Part shown: positions 32,550 through 41,362 of the stretch, in pieces | Layout: each line of letters begins with the position of its first letter | Numbering within the stretch: position 1 is the stretch's first letter | From: Mycobacterium sp. ACS4331 | Lineage (GTDB): Bacteria; Actinomycetota; Actinomycetes; Mycobacteriales; Mycobacteriaceae | DNA length: 64,000 nt | Direction: 5' to 3' | NCBI RefSeq assembly: GCF_001667265.1 | Contig: NZ_LZHW01000009.1 | Location: forward strand, 93,976 to 157,975 | Program-made: the position numbers and the translations under genes | Notes under the pieces: generated by a model | Databases searched by the model: none | Told to the model about the DNA's origin: nothing | What the model saw: only the letters and a program-made list of their open reading frames with translations

Positions 32550-34367
32550 GTGGTGAGCAATGCAGATGGTGCAGCCCTTCGCGGGGCCGTCGCTCCCGGG
32601 ACCCCGGAGGTCACGCTGAATCAGTTCGCGCCGACGTCGTCTGCATCGATTCTGTCGATGCTGCACGGTCGCGCCAGTCTCCGGCCCCACGACGTCGCCT
32701 ACACCTACACCGACTACGACCACGATCCGGCGGGTGTCGCCGAGACCGTCACGTGGTCGCAGCTGGCGCGCCGGGCCTCGAACGTCGCGCGTGAGATCGG
32801 TCGGTACGGGTCGGTCGGTGACCGGGCGCTGATTCTGGCGCCACAGGGTCTCGACTACATCCTGGCGTTTCTGGGCGCCATGCAGGCCGGACTCATCGCC
32901 GTCCCGCTCCCGCTCCCGCACCGGGGCTCGAATCACGACCGCGTGGACGCGGTCCTCGCCGACACCGAGCCCGCGGTCGTCCTGACGACGTCCGCGGCCT
33001 CGGCTGACGTGGCCGACGTCGTGGCCGCGGTCCGGCTGGACAGGGCGCCCAAGATCGTGGAGATCGATTCGCTGCACCTCGACGACGAGAACGGGCTGGA
33101 CCTGGCGCCGACCGATCTGCCGAGCATCGCCTACCTCCAGTACAGCTCCGGGTCCACCCGGGCTCCCACCGGCGTGATGGTGTCGCACCGCAATCTGACG
33201 GCGAACTTCGATCAATTGATGCGCAGCTTCTTCGCCGACGTTCGTCTGCCCCCGGATGCCACCCTTGTGTCGTGGCTGCCGTTCTATCACGACATGGGTC
33301 TGGTGCTCGGAGTCTGCGCGCCGATCCTGTGCGGACATCGTGCGGAGCTGACGAGTCCCGTTGCGTTCCTTGAGAAGCCGTCCCGGTGGGTGCGCGCACT
33401 GGCCGAGAATCCGCACGCGTGGTCGTCGGCGCCCAACTTCGCGTTCGACCTCGCCGCACGCAAGACCAGCGACGACGACCTGGCCGGACTCGACCTGGGT
33501 GGTGTCGTGGGCATCATCAGCGGCGCCGAGCGCGTCGAACCTGCCACACTGCACCGCTTCGTCGATCGGTTCGCGCACTTCAACTTCGCCGATCACATGA
33601 TGCGTCCGGCCTACGGTCTGGCCGAGGCCACGGTCTTCGTGACGGCGGGCACCTGGAACGAGGCATCGCCTGCGGGTCACTTCGACGCCGAGGAACTGGG
33701 AGCCGGCCGCGTGCGGCCATGTTCGCCCGGTAAGGGCACGGCGTTGGTGAGATACCGCGTGCCGCAGTCGCCCTCGGTGCGGATCGTCGACAGCGAGACG
33801 CGCCGCCTGTGCTCGCCCGGCGTCATCGGAGAGATCTGGGTGCACGGCGAGAACGTCGCCGAAGGCTACTGGGGTAAGCCGTCGACGGACCACAGCACCT
33901 TCGGTGCAACACTGGTCGAGCCGTCGCCCGGGACGCCGGACGGACCGTGGCTGCGCACCGGTGACCTCGGATTCATCCACGACGACGAACTGTTCGTCGT
34001 CGGCCGCATCAAGGACCTGCTGATCATCCGGGGCCGCAATCACTATCCCGAGGACATCGAGGCGACCGTGCAGGAGATCACCCGCGGACGGGTCGCGGCC
34101 ATCTCGGTTCCCGTGCGCAGCACTGAGGAGTTGGTGACCGTCGTGGAGGTCAAGGGGTCGACCGATCTCGACGACGAGGCGATCCGTCGGCTCAGTGCGG
34201 TGAAGAGCGACGTCACCGCAGCGATCGCCAACGCGCACGGGTTGAGCGTCGCCGATCTCGTCCTGGTCCCCTCCGGGTCGATTCCGACGACGACGAGCGG
34301 CAAGATCCGCCGCGCCGCCTGCACTGTCCAATATCAACGGGAACAGTTCGTCCGGTTGGACGCATGA
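32550..34367 (+). CDS. fadD23: fatty acyl-AMP ligase FadD23
   Basis: 605 aa, GTG start with only a weak purine stretch upstream. An ANL adenylation domain with YLQYSSGSTRAPTG near residue 195, an FAAL-type insertion region after SWLPFYHDMGLVLG, and the C-terminal hinge GRIKDLLIIRGRNHYPED, with a lysine in TTTSGKIRR. FAALs form acyl-AMP and pass the acyl group to a polyketide synthase rather than to CoA. Within the TPP cassette it is expected to supply activated acyl starters to Pks, which has no loading module. Syntenic with MSMEG_0411. Confidence 0.92.
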   Translation: MVSNADGAALRGAVAPGTPEVTLNQFAPTSSASILSMLHGRASLRPHDVAYTYTDYDHDPAGVAETVTWSQLARRASNVAREIGRYGSVGDRALILAPQGLDYILAFLGAMQAGLIAVPLPLPHRGSNHDRVDAVLADTEPAVVLTTSAASADVADVVAAVRLDRAPKIVEIDSLHLDDENGLDLAPTDLPSIAYLQYSSGSTRAPTGVMVSHRNLTANFDQLMRSFFADVRLPPDATLVSWLPFYHDMGLVLGVCAPILCGHRAELTSPVAFLEKPSRWVRALAENPHAWSSAPNFAFDLAARKTSDDDLAGLDLGGVVGIISGAERVEPATLHRFVDRFAHFNFADHMMRPAYGLAEATVFVTAGTWNEASPAGHFDAEELGAGRVRPCSPGKGTALVRYRVPQSPSVRIVDSETRRLCSPGVIGEIWVHGENVAEGYWGKPSTDHSTFGATLVEPSPGTPDGPWLRTGDLGFIHDDELFVVGRIKDLLIIRGRNHYPEDIEATVQEITRGRVAAISVPVRSTEELVTVVEVKGSTDLDDEAIRRLSAVKSDVTAAIANAHGLSVADLVLVPSGSIPTTTSGKIRRAACTVQYQREQFVRLDA

Positions 34368-34420
34368 GCCGGAGTAGGGTTCGCAGTGCAGCCGAGCAGG
34401 GCGGGGAGGGTGCGTAGCCA

Positions 34421-35560
34421 GTGAGACGACTACTCGCGGTCGGCGCGACGCTGACCACCATCGGCGTCGTCGGGTGTCTGGGCCTCGGGCCCGCGGCGGC
34501 CGACGATCAGACGCCGGTGGTGCCACCGACCCCCGGCCCCGCCGAGGGGCCGCCCCCGCTGGGCACCCCCGGCCGGGCTTACGCCCTGGGCGGTGCGCAC
34601 GTGCTGGGCATCCCGTACGACGAATACATCATGCGTACGGGTGCGGACTGGTTCCCCGGACTGGACCGGCAGATCGTCGACTACCCCGCCGGCCAGGTGC
34701 AGGGGCACACGCTGGAGCGGTTGTTCCCGGGTATCGGCCAACTCGAACGTTTCTTCCCGGGCATCGGCATCGACGGACCCAGTGTCGGGGAGTCGGTCGA
34801 CGAGGGGACCCCGAACGTCATCAACGCGGTTCGGGCCGGCGGCAGGGGCACCGCGATCGGACTGTCCGAGGGTGCGATGGTCCTCAACGATGTGCAGGCC
34901 AAGCTCGCCTACGATCCGGCGGCCCCACCACCCGATGAGTTGAGCTTCGCGATGTACGGCGATCCGGTGGCCCGGCACGCCTTCGGCGAGAGCTTCCTGA
35001 CCCAGATGTTCCCCGTCGGCAGTGTCGTCCCCTCGCTGGACTACCGCATTCCACCGCCGGTGGAGAGCCAGTACGACACATACCAATTCGTTTCGGCGTA
35101 TGACAGCATCGCCGACTGGCCGGATCGGCCCGACAACTGGATCTCGGTGGCCAACGCAATCGTCGGCCTGGCGACCGGTCACACCGCCGTGGCCTTCACG
35201 AACCCCAGCATGGTGCCGCCGCAGAACATCCGGACCACCGTCAACTCCCGGGGCGCGAAGACCACGACGTTCATGATCCCCGAGGAGCATCTGCCGCTGG
35301 TGATGCCGTTCAAGTACCTCGGATTACCCAAGGACACACTGATCAAGCTCGACGCGGTGCTGATGCCCTACGTCGATGCCGGCTACTCCCGCAACGATGA
35401 TCCGCTGACCGCGCCCGTCACGGTCGATCCGGTGAACGGCTATGACCCCGCGGCGGTCACCGCACCCGCGACGCAGGCCGCCTTCGGTGGCGGCGCCGAC
35501 CCCGTGTCGCAGCTGTTGGCCGGGCTTCAGTACGTGTTGAACAACCGGCCCCAGCCCTGA
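34421..35560 (+). CDS. secreted PE-PPE-domain acyltransferase/hydrolase of the TPP locus
   Basis: 379 aa, GTG start. An N-terminal signal sequence ([27 protein letters not shown]) precedes a Pro-rich linker and an alpha/beta-hydrolase domain of the PE-PPE type. The nucleophile elbow is GLSEGAM (Ser149). Candidate triad partners are Asp228 or Asp235 and His254 (ATGHTAVAF), by position only. Despite the usual name PE it has no N-terminal PE domain. A short internal duplication, [20 protein letters not shown], lies near 101-120. In M. smegmatis the corresponding protein works outside the inner membrane, transferring phleyl groups between diacyltrehalose molecules to yield TPP. It is the last gene of the papA3 operon. 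Confidence 0.88.
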   Translation: MRRLLAVGATLTTIGVVGCLGLGPAAADDQTPVVPPTPGPAEGPPPLGTPGRAYALGGAHVLGIPYDEYIMRTGADWFPGLDRQIVDYPAGQVQGHTLERLFPGIGQLERFFPGIGIDGPSVGESVDEGTPNVINAVRAGGRGTAIGLSEGAMVLNDVQAKLAYDPAAPPPDELSFAMYGDPVARHAFGESFLTQMFPVGSVVPSLDYRIPPPVESQYDTYQFVSAYDSIADWPDRPDNWISVANAIVGLATGHTAVAFTNPSMVPPQNIRTTVNSRGAKTTTFMIPEEHLPLVMPFKYLGLPKDTLIKLDAVLMPYVDAGYSRNDDPLTAPVTVDPVNGYDPAAVTAPATQAAFGGGADPVSQLLAGLQYVLNNRPQP

Positions 35561-36241
35561 TCATCGCTGCAGGCCGACGACTCCGACCGCGATCAGGACG
35601 CAGCCGACCGTGGCCAGCAGAACGAACACTCCCCGCCGGCCCTGGGACCGCAGCCAGTCATAGAACGCCGACAACGCGGTGCGGGTGCGCTCGGGTGCGA
35701 TCAGGTAGCACAGCAGCGGAATCTCGATGAGTGCGAAGGCGACCACGTTGAACGCGATCAAGGCTCCGAGTTGGGTCGTCGCCGCGGCCCCGGAGGCGAC
35801 GATGAGTGCGAGCGCGGCGAGGTAGTCGACGGACGGCAGGGCGATCCCCAGACCGGCGATGCCTGCAGTCCAGAGGGAGCTGCCCGTCAACAGCCGTCGC
35901 GCGCGCGCCGTGACGGGTCCGAGCATGCGCATCAGCCGGTCCTGTGGCCCGTCGTCTCGGCCTCCGCCGAGAACACCCGCCGCGACCAGGACCGCATTGA
36001 CCAGGATGAGGGCGCCGATGACGATCTGGACCCGGGGCAGCGTGAAATGCGCCGACCCGAGGGCGGGTCGCAGCGCGAACAACACGACCACGCCCACGGC
36101 GGTTCCCATCAGGAAGCCGCCGAGAAGGAATGTCAGGAGCTGCAGGGCCGGCTGCGGTCGGTTGATCATCAGGACCGTCATGCCGATCCGGAACGGCTCC
36201 AAGCTGACCGCGACGGCCATCATCAGGAGCGGTATCCACAT
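35561..36241 (-). CDS. GAP-like integral membrane protein (glycolipid addressing family)
   Basis: 226 aa from ATG 36241 (MWIPLLMMAVAVSLEP). A GTG four codons upstream is also possible, and the open frame extends to 36526 but that part overlaps the divergent flavin reductase. Six hydrophobic segments fit the GAP/Sap (LysE-like) family first found at the glycopeptidolipid locus, where Gap assists glycolipid transport to the surface. Its stop abuts that of the PE-like gene with no gap, so the transcripts converge. Help in TPP export is an inference from position. Confidence 0.82.
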   Translation of the reverse strand: MWIPLLMMAVAVSLEPFRIGMTVLMINRPQPALQLLTFLLGGFLMGTAVGVVVLFALRPALGSAHFTLPRVQIVIGALILVNAVLVAAGVLGGGRDDGPQDRLMRMLGPVTARARRLLTGSSLWTAGIAGLGIALPSVDYLAALALIVASGAAATTQLGALIAFNVVAFALIEIPLLCYLIAPERTRTALSAFYDWLRSQGRRGVFVLLATVGCVLIAVGVVGLQR

Positions 36242-36326
36242 GATGCGCGTCACACTACCGGCCGGAGCCCGCCCCCGGCTCACCCAGACGTGGCCGCCGC
36301 ACGGGGTCACATGTGAAGATAGGTGA

Positions 36327-36815
<489 letters not shown>

Positions 36816-36827
36816 CCTCAGCGGGGT

Positions 36828-36989
36828 TCAGGGGCGCGCGGCAAGCTGCTCGCGGTAGCCCTCGATCCGCCGCTCGATCTCAGCCGCGTCCTCCGGTCTG
36901 CCCTCCTTGCGGGCAAGGTCGGCCCGGGCTGTGAGTTCCCGGATCGCGGTGCGAATGTCGTTGACGCTGACAGTCCCTCGGTGTGGCAT
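36828..36989 (-). CDS. small conserved-looking helical protein, 53 aa
   Basis: A short frame read from the minus strand, ATG 36989 to TGA 36828. The product starts MPHRGTVSVNDIRTAIRE and continues as a charged amphipathic helix pair ending YREQLAARP. The composition (Glu/Arg/Ala, no Cys) suits a small cytosolic helical protein. It is convergent with the flavin reductase gene. I do not recognise a family. It is supported by a clean protein-like composition and by filling an otherwise empty interval. Confidence 0.55.
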   Translation of the reverse strand: MPHRGTVSVNDIRTAIRELTARADLARKEGRPEDAAEIERRIEGYREQLAARP

Positions 36990-37130
36990 GGCGTGCCTTT
37001 CGCCGGTTGCTCGCTGCTGATCCCGACTGTACGCGCGATACCTGGAAACGCCAGGGGGTCAACAGGCGTGCTGATGACGGCTGGGTCCGCCCCATCCCGG
37101 CCCGCGGCCCAGCCGCTCAGAGCACGCCTG

Positions 37131-37289
37131 TTGGTTCAGGCTCTTTCGCCTTGCTTCGCTGCGGCTCTATCGCCTGCTGGGGTTTGTTGGTTCAGGCTCT
37201 TTCGCCTTGCTTCGCTGCGGCTCTATCGCCTGCTGGGGCCTGTCGGTTCAGGCTCCTTCGCCTTGCTTCGCTGCGGCTCTATCGCCTGA
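37131..37289. repeat. three tandem copies of a 56-bp unit running into the 3' end of sdhB
   Basis: Copies start at 37131, 37187 and 37243 with an exact 56-bp period. The shared core reads TTCAGGCTC(T/C)TTCGCCTTGC, then TTCGCTGCGGCTCTATCGCC. The third copy overlaps the sdhB stop codon (37279-37281). Only the third copy has both arms GTTCAGGC and GCCTGAAC, which can form a long hairpin on the sdhB transcript. The other two copies end CTGGGG instead. It may be an amplified terminator or RNA-decay element. Confidence 0.85.
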
Positions 37290-38028
37290 ACAGCTTGTTG
37301 CCCAGCCAGACGATCGGGTCGTACTTGCGGTCGACCACCCGCTCCTTCATCGGGATCAGCGCATTGTCAGTGATCTTGATGTGTTCGGGGCAGACCTCGG
37401 TGCAGCACTTGGTGATGTTGCACAGACCCAGGCCGAAGTCCTCCTGGGCCATGTTCTGCCGATCGACGGTGTCCAGTGGGTGCATGTCGAGTTCGGCGAT
37501 GCGCATGTGGAACCGCGGGCCCGCGAACGCCTCTTTGTTCTCTTCGTGATCACGGACCACATGGCACACGTTCTGGCACAGGAAGCACTCGATGCACTTG
37601 CGGAACTCCTGGCTGCGGTTCACATCCTCCTGCTGCATCCGGTACTCACCCGGCTGCAGATCCTTCGGCGGGGTGAACGACGGGATCTGGCGCGCCTTCT
37701 CGTAGTTGAACGAGACGTCGGTGACCAGGTCCCGCATCACCGGGAAGGTCCTCAGCGGAGTGACGGTCACGGTCTCGTTCTCGTCGAACGTCGACATCCG
37801 TGTCATGCACATCAACCGGGGCTTGCCGTTGATCTCCGCGGAGCAGGACCCGCACTTGCCCGCCTTGCAGTTCCAGCGCACCGCGAGGTCCGGGGTCTGG
37901 GTGGCCTGCAGTCGGTGGATGATGTCGAGCACCACCTCGCCGTCGTTGACCTCGACCGTGAAGTCCTGCAGGCCGCCGCCGCTCTGGTCGCCCCGCCACA
38001 CACGCATGCTGGCGTTGTAGGTGCCCAT
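37279..38028 (-). CDS. sdhB: succinate dehydrogenase 1 iron-sulfur subunit
   Basis: 249 aa, ATG start. It carries three cluster motifs in order: [2Fe-2S] CKAGKCGSC with a distal Cys; [4Fe-4S] CIECFLCQNVC; and [3Fe-4S]-type CNITKCCTEVCP. It passes electrons from the flavin of SdhA to the membrane subunit. Corresponds to Rv0247c. The gene starts 2 bp after the sdhA stop. Its final codons lie in the last unit of a 56-bp tandem repeat, and the C-terminal NKLFRR precedes the TAG stop within that repeat. Confidence 0.93.
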   Translation of the reverse strand: MGTYNASMRVWRGDQSGGGLQDFTVEVNDGEVVLDIIHRLQATQTPDLAVRWNCKAGKCGSCSAEINGKPRLMCMTRMSTFDENETVTVTPLRTFPVMRDLVTDVSFNYEKARQIPSFTPPKDLQPGEYRMQQEDVNRSQEFRKCIECFLCQNVCHVVRDHEENKEAFAGPRFHMRIAELDMHPLDTVDRQNMAQEDFGLGLCNITKCCTEVCPEHIKITDNALIPMKERVVDRKYDPIVWLGNKLFRR

Positions 38029-38029
38029 G

Positions 38030-39937
38030 TCAGCCCTTCCGTTCTGGGTGGTCGGCCAATTCCGCGTCGGTGTAGTACTTCTCGAGTTCGCTGAGTTCGA
38101 ACACCGCGAGCAGGTCGGGCCGCATCGGCTCCTGCTGCTCGGGTGTCACGCTGACGCCCGGGACCACGTCGTCACCGCCCTCGGTTCGGCACACCAGCAG
38201 CGTGTTGCGCCAGTTGGCGTCCATCTCCGGATAGTCGTCGCGGGTGTGGCCGCCTCGACTCTCGGTCCGCTGCAGAGCGGCCTTGGCCACGCACTCGCTG
38301 ACCAGCAGCATGTTGCGCATGTCGATCGCGAGGTGCCACCCCGGGTTGAACACACGGCCACCCTCGACCGTGACGTTCTGGTAGCGCCTCTTCAGTTCGT
38401 CGATCTTGACCAGAACCTCTTCCAGCTCCTCCTGCTTGCGGATGATGCCGGCCAGGTCGTTCATCGACTCCTGCAGTTCGGAGTGCAGCGTGTAGGGGTT
38501 CTCGGGGTTGTCCTTGGGCTCGAACGGTGAGAGCGCGAGCGTGGTGGCCTTCTCCAGTGCCGCGTCCGACACCGCGGGCCGGCTGCCCAGCCCACGGACG
38601 TAGTCCGCGGCCCCCAACCCGGCCCGCCGACCGAAGACCAGCAGGTCCGAAAGGGAGTTGCCGCCGAGCCGGTTGGACCCGTGCATACCTCCGGAGCACT
38701 CGCCCGCGGCGAACAGACCCGGAGTCGCCGCGCCGCCGGTGTCGGGATCGACCTCGATGCCGCCCATCACGTAGTGGCAGGTCGGTCCGACCTCCATCTC
38801 GTCCTTGGTGATGTCCACCTCGGCCAGCTCGATGAACTGGTGGTACATCGACGGCAGGCGGCGCTTGATCTCCTCGGCGGGCATGCGTGAGGCGATGTCG
38901 AGGTAGACGCCGCCGTGCGGTGTTCCGCGCCCGGCCTTGACCTCACTGTTGATGGCGCGGGCCACCTCATCGCGGGGGAGCAGGTCAGGGGTGCGGCGAG
39001 CGGAGTCGTTGTCCTTGAGCCACTGGTCGGCCTCCTCCTCGGTTTCGGCGTACTGACCCTTGAACACCGAGGGGATGTAGTCGAACATGAACCGCTTGCC
39101 CTCGGAGTTCTTCAGCACCCCGCCGTCGCCGCGGACACCCTCGGTGACCAGGATGCCCTTGACCGAGAGCGGCCAGACCATGCCGGTCGGGTGGAACTGG
39201 ATGAACTCCATGTTGATCAGGCCCGAGCCGGCGCGCAGCGCCAGGGCGTGCCCGTCCCCGGTGTACTCCCAGGAGTTGGACGACACCTTGAACGATTTGC
39301 CGATGCCGCCGGTCGCCAACACCACCGCGGGCGCTTCGAACAGCACGAAGTTGCCGGTCTCGCGGTAATACCCGAAAGCGCCCGCGATCGCGTCGCCGTC
39401 CTTGATCAGGTCGGTGATGCTGGTTTCGTGGAAGACCTTGATGCGCGCCTCGTAGTCACCGAGTTCGCGCTTGTCCTCCTGCTGCAGCGAGACGATCTTC
39501 TGCTGCAGGGTGCGGATGATCTCCAAGCCGGTGCGGTCGCCGACGTGTGCGAGGCGCGGATAGGTGTGGCCGCCGAAGTTGCGCTGGCTGATCTTGCCGT
39601 CCTTGGTGCGGTCGAACAGGGCGCCGTAGCTCTCGAGCTCCCAGACGCGGTCGGGGGCCTCCTGGGCGTGCAGTTCGGCCATCCGCCAGTTGTTCAGGAA
39701 CTTCCCGCCGCGCATGGTGTCACCGAAATGCACCTGCCAGGAGTCCTTGGTGTTGACGTTGCGCATCGCCGCGGCGCACCCGCCCTCGGCCATCACGGTG
39801 TGGGCCTTGCCGAACAGCGACTTCGTCACCACGGCAACCCGCAGACCCCGTTCCCGTGCCTCGATGACAGCTCGCAGACCCGCGCCGCCGGCACCGATCA
39901 CGACAACGTCGTAGGAGTGCCGTTCCAGCTCAGTCAT
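38030..39937 (-). CDS. sdhA: succinate dehydrogenase 1 flavoprotein subunit
   Basis: 635 aa, ATG start. An FAD-binding GAGGAGLRA near the N-terminus, then HTVMAEGGCAAA with the histidine that carries FAD covalently in this family, the HPTGM active-site stretch and the C-terminal DDYPEMDANW region. It oxidises succinate to fumarate at the cytosolic face. Corresponds to Rv0248c of the Sdh1 complex. It lies between the membrane subunit gene (35 bp upstream) and sdhB. Length and order match mycobacterial sdh1 operons. Confidence 0.94.
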   Translation of the reverse strand: MTELERHSYDVVVIGAGGAGLRAVIEARERGLRVAVVTKSLFGKAHTVMAEGGCAAAMRNVNTKDSWQVHFGDTMRGGKFLNNWRMAELHAQEAPDRVWELESYGALFDRTKDGKISQRNFGGHTYPRLAHVGDRTGLEIIRTLQQKIVSLQQEDKRELGDYEARIKVFHETSITDLIKDGDAIAGAFGYYRETGNFVLFEAPAVVLATGGIGKSFKVSSNSWEYTGDGHALALRAGSGLINMEFIQFHPTGMVWPLSVKGILVTEGVRGDGGVLKNSEGKRFMFDYIPSVFKGQYAETEEEADQWLKDNDSARRTPDLLPRDEVARAINSEVKAGRGTPHGGVYLDIASRMPAEEIKRRLPSMYHQFIELAEVDITKDEMEVGPTCHYVMGGIEVDPDTGGAATPGLFAAGECSGGMHGSNRLGGNSLSDLLVFGRRAGLGAADYVRGLGSRPAVSDAALEKATTLALSPFEPKDNPENPYTLHSELQESMNDLAGIIRKQEELEEVLVKIDELKRRYQNVTVEGGRVFNPGWHLAIDMRNMLLVSECVAKAALQRTESRGGHTRDDYPEMDANWRNTLLVCRTEGGDDVVPGVSVTPEQQEPMRPDLLAVFELSELEKYYTDAELADHPERKG

Positions 39938-39972
39938 GTGAAACCACTCGCCCTCTCGCGTGTATGTACTTG

Positions 39973-40815
39973 TCAGCCAATGAATCTCAGGTCAGAAATG
40001 GTGCCGCTGGCCACCAGCATGATGTAGAAGTCCGTCAGCATCAGCGTGCCGAGGGTGATCCACGCGTACAGCATGTGGCGGGTGTTGATCTTGGACACCT
40101 GAGTCCAAATCCAGTACCGCACAGGGTGCTTGGAGAAGTGCTTGAGCCGCCCGCCGGTGACGTGCCGGCAGGAGTGGCAGGACAGCGTGTAGACCCACAG
40201 CAGAGTGACGTTGACAACCAGGATGACGTTGCCCAGGCCGAACCCGAAGCCGCCGCCGGGCTTGGCGAAGGCGATGATCGCGTCGTAGGTGTTGATCAGC
40301 GAGATCAGCACCGCGATGTAGAAGAAGTACCGGTGCGAATTCTGCAGGATCAGAGGGAACTTCGTCTCACCGGAGTACTTGGCGTGCGGTTCGGCCACCG
40401 CGCAGGCGGTCGGCGACTGCCACACCGACCGGTAATAGGCCCGCCGGTAGTAGTAGCAGGTCAGCCGGAACAGCAGCAGGAACGGCAGCGACACCGCGGC
40501 GTACGGCAGCCACCACACGTCGGGCAGGAACTGTCCGAAGTGACTGGCCTCCGGAACGCAACCCGACTGCGTGGCCTCGTTCCACTTGACCAGGCAGGGG
40601 GAGTAGAACGGCGTCAGATAGCCGTACTCGGCGACGTAGTAGTCGCGCTGCATGAACGCGCGCACCGTGGCGTAGATGACGAACACGGCCAGGCCGAGAT
40701 CGGTGAGGATCGGTGCTTTGCGCCAGTTGTCGGTGCGCAGGGTCTTCTGCGGGATCCTGGCGCGGGTGGCGGAGAAGACGCCGGTCTTCGAGCGGTCGGC
40801 TGTGGGCGCGCTCAT
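39973..40815 (-). CDS. sdhC: succinate dehydrogenase 1 membrane subunit
   Basis: 280 aa from ATG 40815, with AAGGGA about 11 bases upstream; a TTG three codons earlier has the purines too close. About five hydrophobic helices. The motif SCHSCRHVTGG (Cys213, His214, Cys216, His218) at the end of a helix is a candidate metal-binding site; M. smegmatis Sdh1 is reported to hold a Rieske-type [2Fe-2S] cluster in its membrane part. It anchors SdhAB and reduces menaquinone. Corresponds to Rv0249c. Confidence 0.88.
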   Translation of the reverse strand: MSAPTADRSKTGVFSATRARIPQKTLRTDNWRKAPILTDLGLAVFVIYATVRAFMQRDYYVAEYGYLTPFYSPCLVKWNEATQSGCVPEASHFGQFLPDVWWLPYAAVSLPFLLLFRLTCYYYRRAYYRSVWQSPTACAVAEPHAKYSGETKFPLILQNSHRYFFYIAVLISLINTYDAIIAFAKPGGGFGFGLGNVILVVNVTLLWVYTLSCHSCRHVTGGRLKHFSKHPVRYWIWTQVSKINTRHMLYAWITLGTLMLTDFYIMLVASGTISDLRFIG

Positions 40816-40893
40816 ATCACTCAAGTTCCCTTCTTCGACGGCATGCGTCAGGGGCTGGGGAGGGGAGGGGTAAGCGGGACGTGCAGTTCCGGG

Positions 40894-41193
40894 TTATCGG
40901 CGCGGATTGTGGCCGCCGACGCCTTCGTCGTCGACGTCACGCCAGAAGTCCTGGTCGTACTGCGTGTCCGGAACCGGGATCTTCTCGCCGGAGTGCCGTT
41001 CGGTGCATCGTGACAGGTCGAGGTCGTTCGCATCGGTGTCGAGCAGGTCGACGTCGTTGAGGATGCGCTCGGCATCGAGCACGATCCGCCGCATGGCGGG
41101 GCTCTCGCCGTACCGGGACCGCAGCGAACTGACGCAACGGCGCAGGTTGGAGACGAGATCGTGCAGTTCGGCGAGTTCAGTGGTGCTGGACAA
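40894..41193 (-). CDS. conserved small protein of the sdh1 operon (Rv0250c-like)
   Basis: 99 aa from TTG 41193, placed directly after AAGGAGGTCGC; the ATG at 41220 would put this ribosome-binding site inside the coding region. The N-terminal half is helical (LAELHDLVSNLRRCVSSL) and the acidic C-terminus ends FWRDVDDEGVGGHNPRR. Rv0250c has the same position as first gene of the operon. Function is unknown; an assembly or stability role in Sdh1 is possible but only inferred from constant linkage. Confidence 0.82.
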   Translation of the reverse strand: MSSTTELAELHDLVSNLRRCVSSLRSRYGESPAMRRIVLDAERILNDVDLLDTDANDLDLSRCTERHSGEKIPVPDTQYDQDFWRDVDDEGVGGHNPRR

Positions 41194-41263
41194 GCGACCT
41201 CCTTGGGCTGAAGGTGTCATGGATCACATTACGACAACCGATGCTAGTCACATCACGATCGAA

Positions 41264-41281
41264 ACGTGACTCGCGTCACGT
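41264..41281. promoter_or_regulatory. CRP-like binding site upstream of the sdh1 operon
   Basis: ACGTGAC-TCGC-GTCACGT is a perfect dyad containing GTGA-N6-TCAC, the core of the mycobacterial CRP consensus (TGTGA-N6-TCACA). On the minus strand a TAGCAT -10 element lies at 41246-41241. This would put the site centre near -38, a class II activating position for the sdh1 transcript. It could equally serve the divergent PEP-mutase gene. Confidence 0.55.
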
Positions 41282-41362
41282 CTGGAATGTCGCGGGACTG
41301 CCTGCGATTGGCTATGGACACCGGAGAGCAACCGATCCGAGGGGACCGACGAAGGAGATGTG

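Noticed and set aside
32388..34526. 712-aa open frame antisense to fadD23
   Set aside because: Arg/Asp/His-rich composition typical of antisense frames in high-GC genes.
37131..37289. CRISPR array
   Set aside because: The repeats are contiguous with no spacers, and no cas gene is present.
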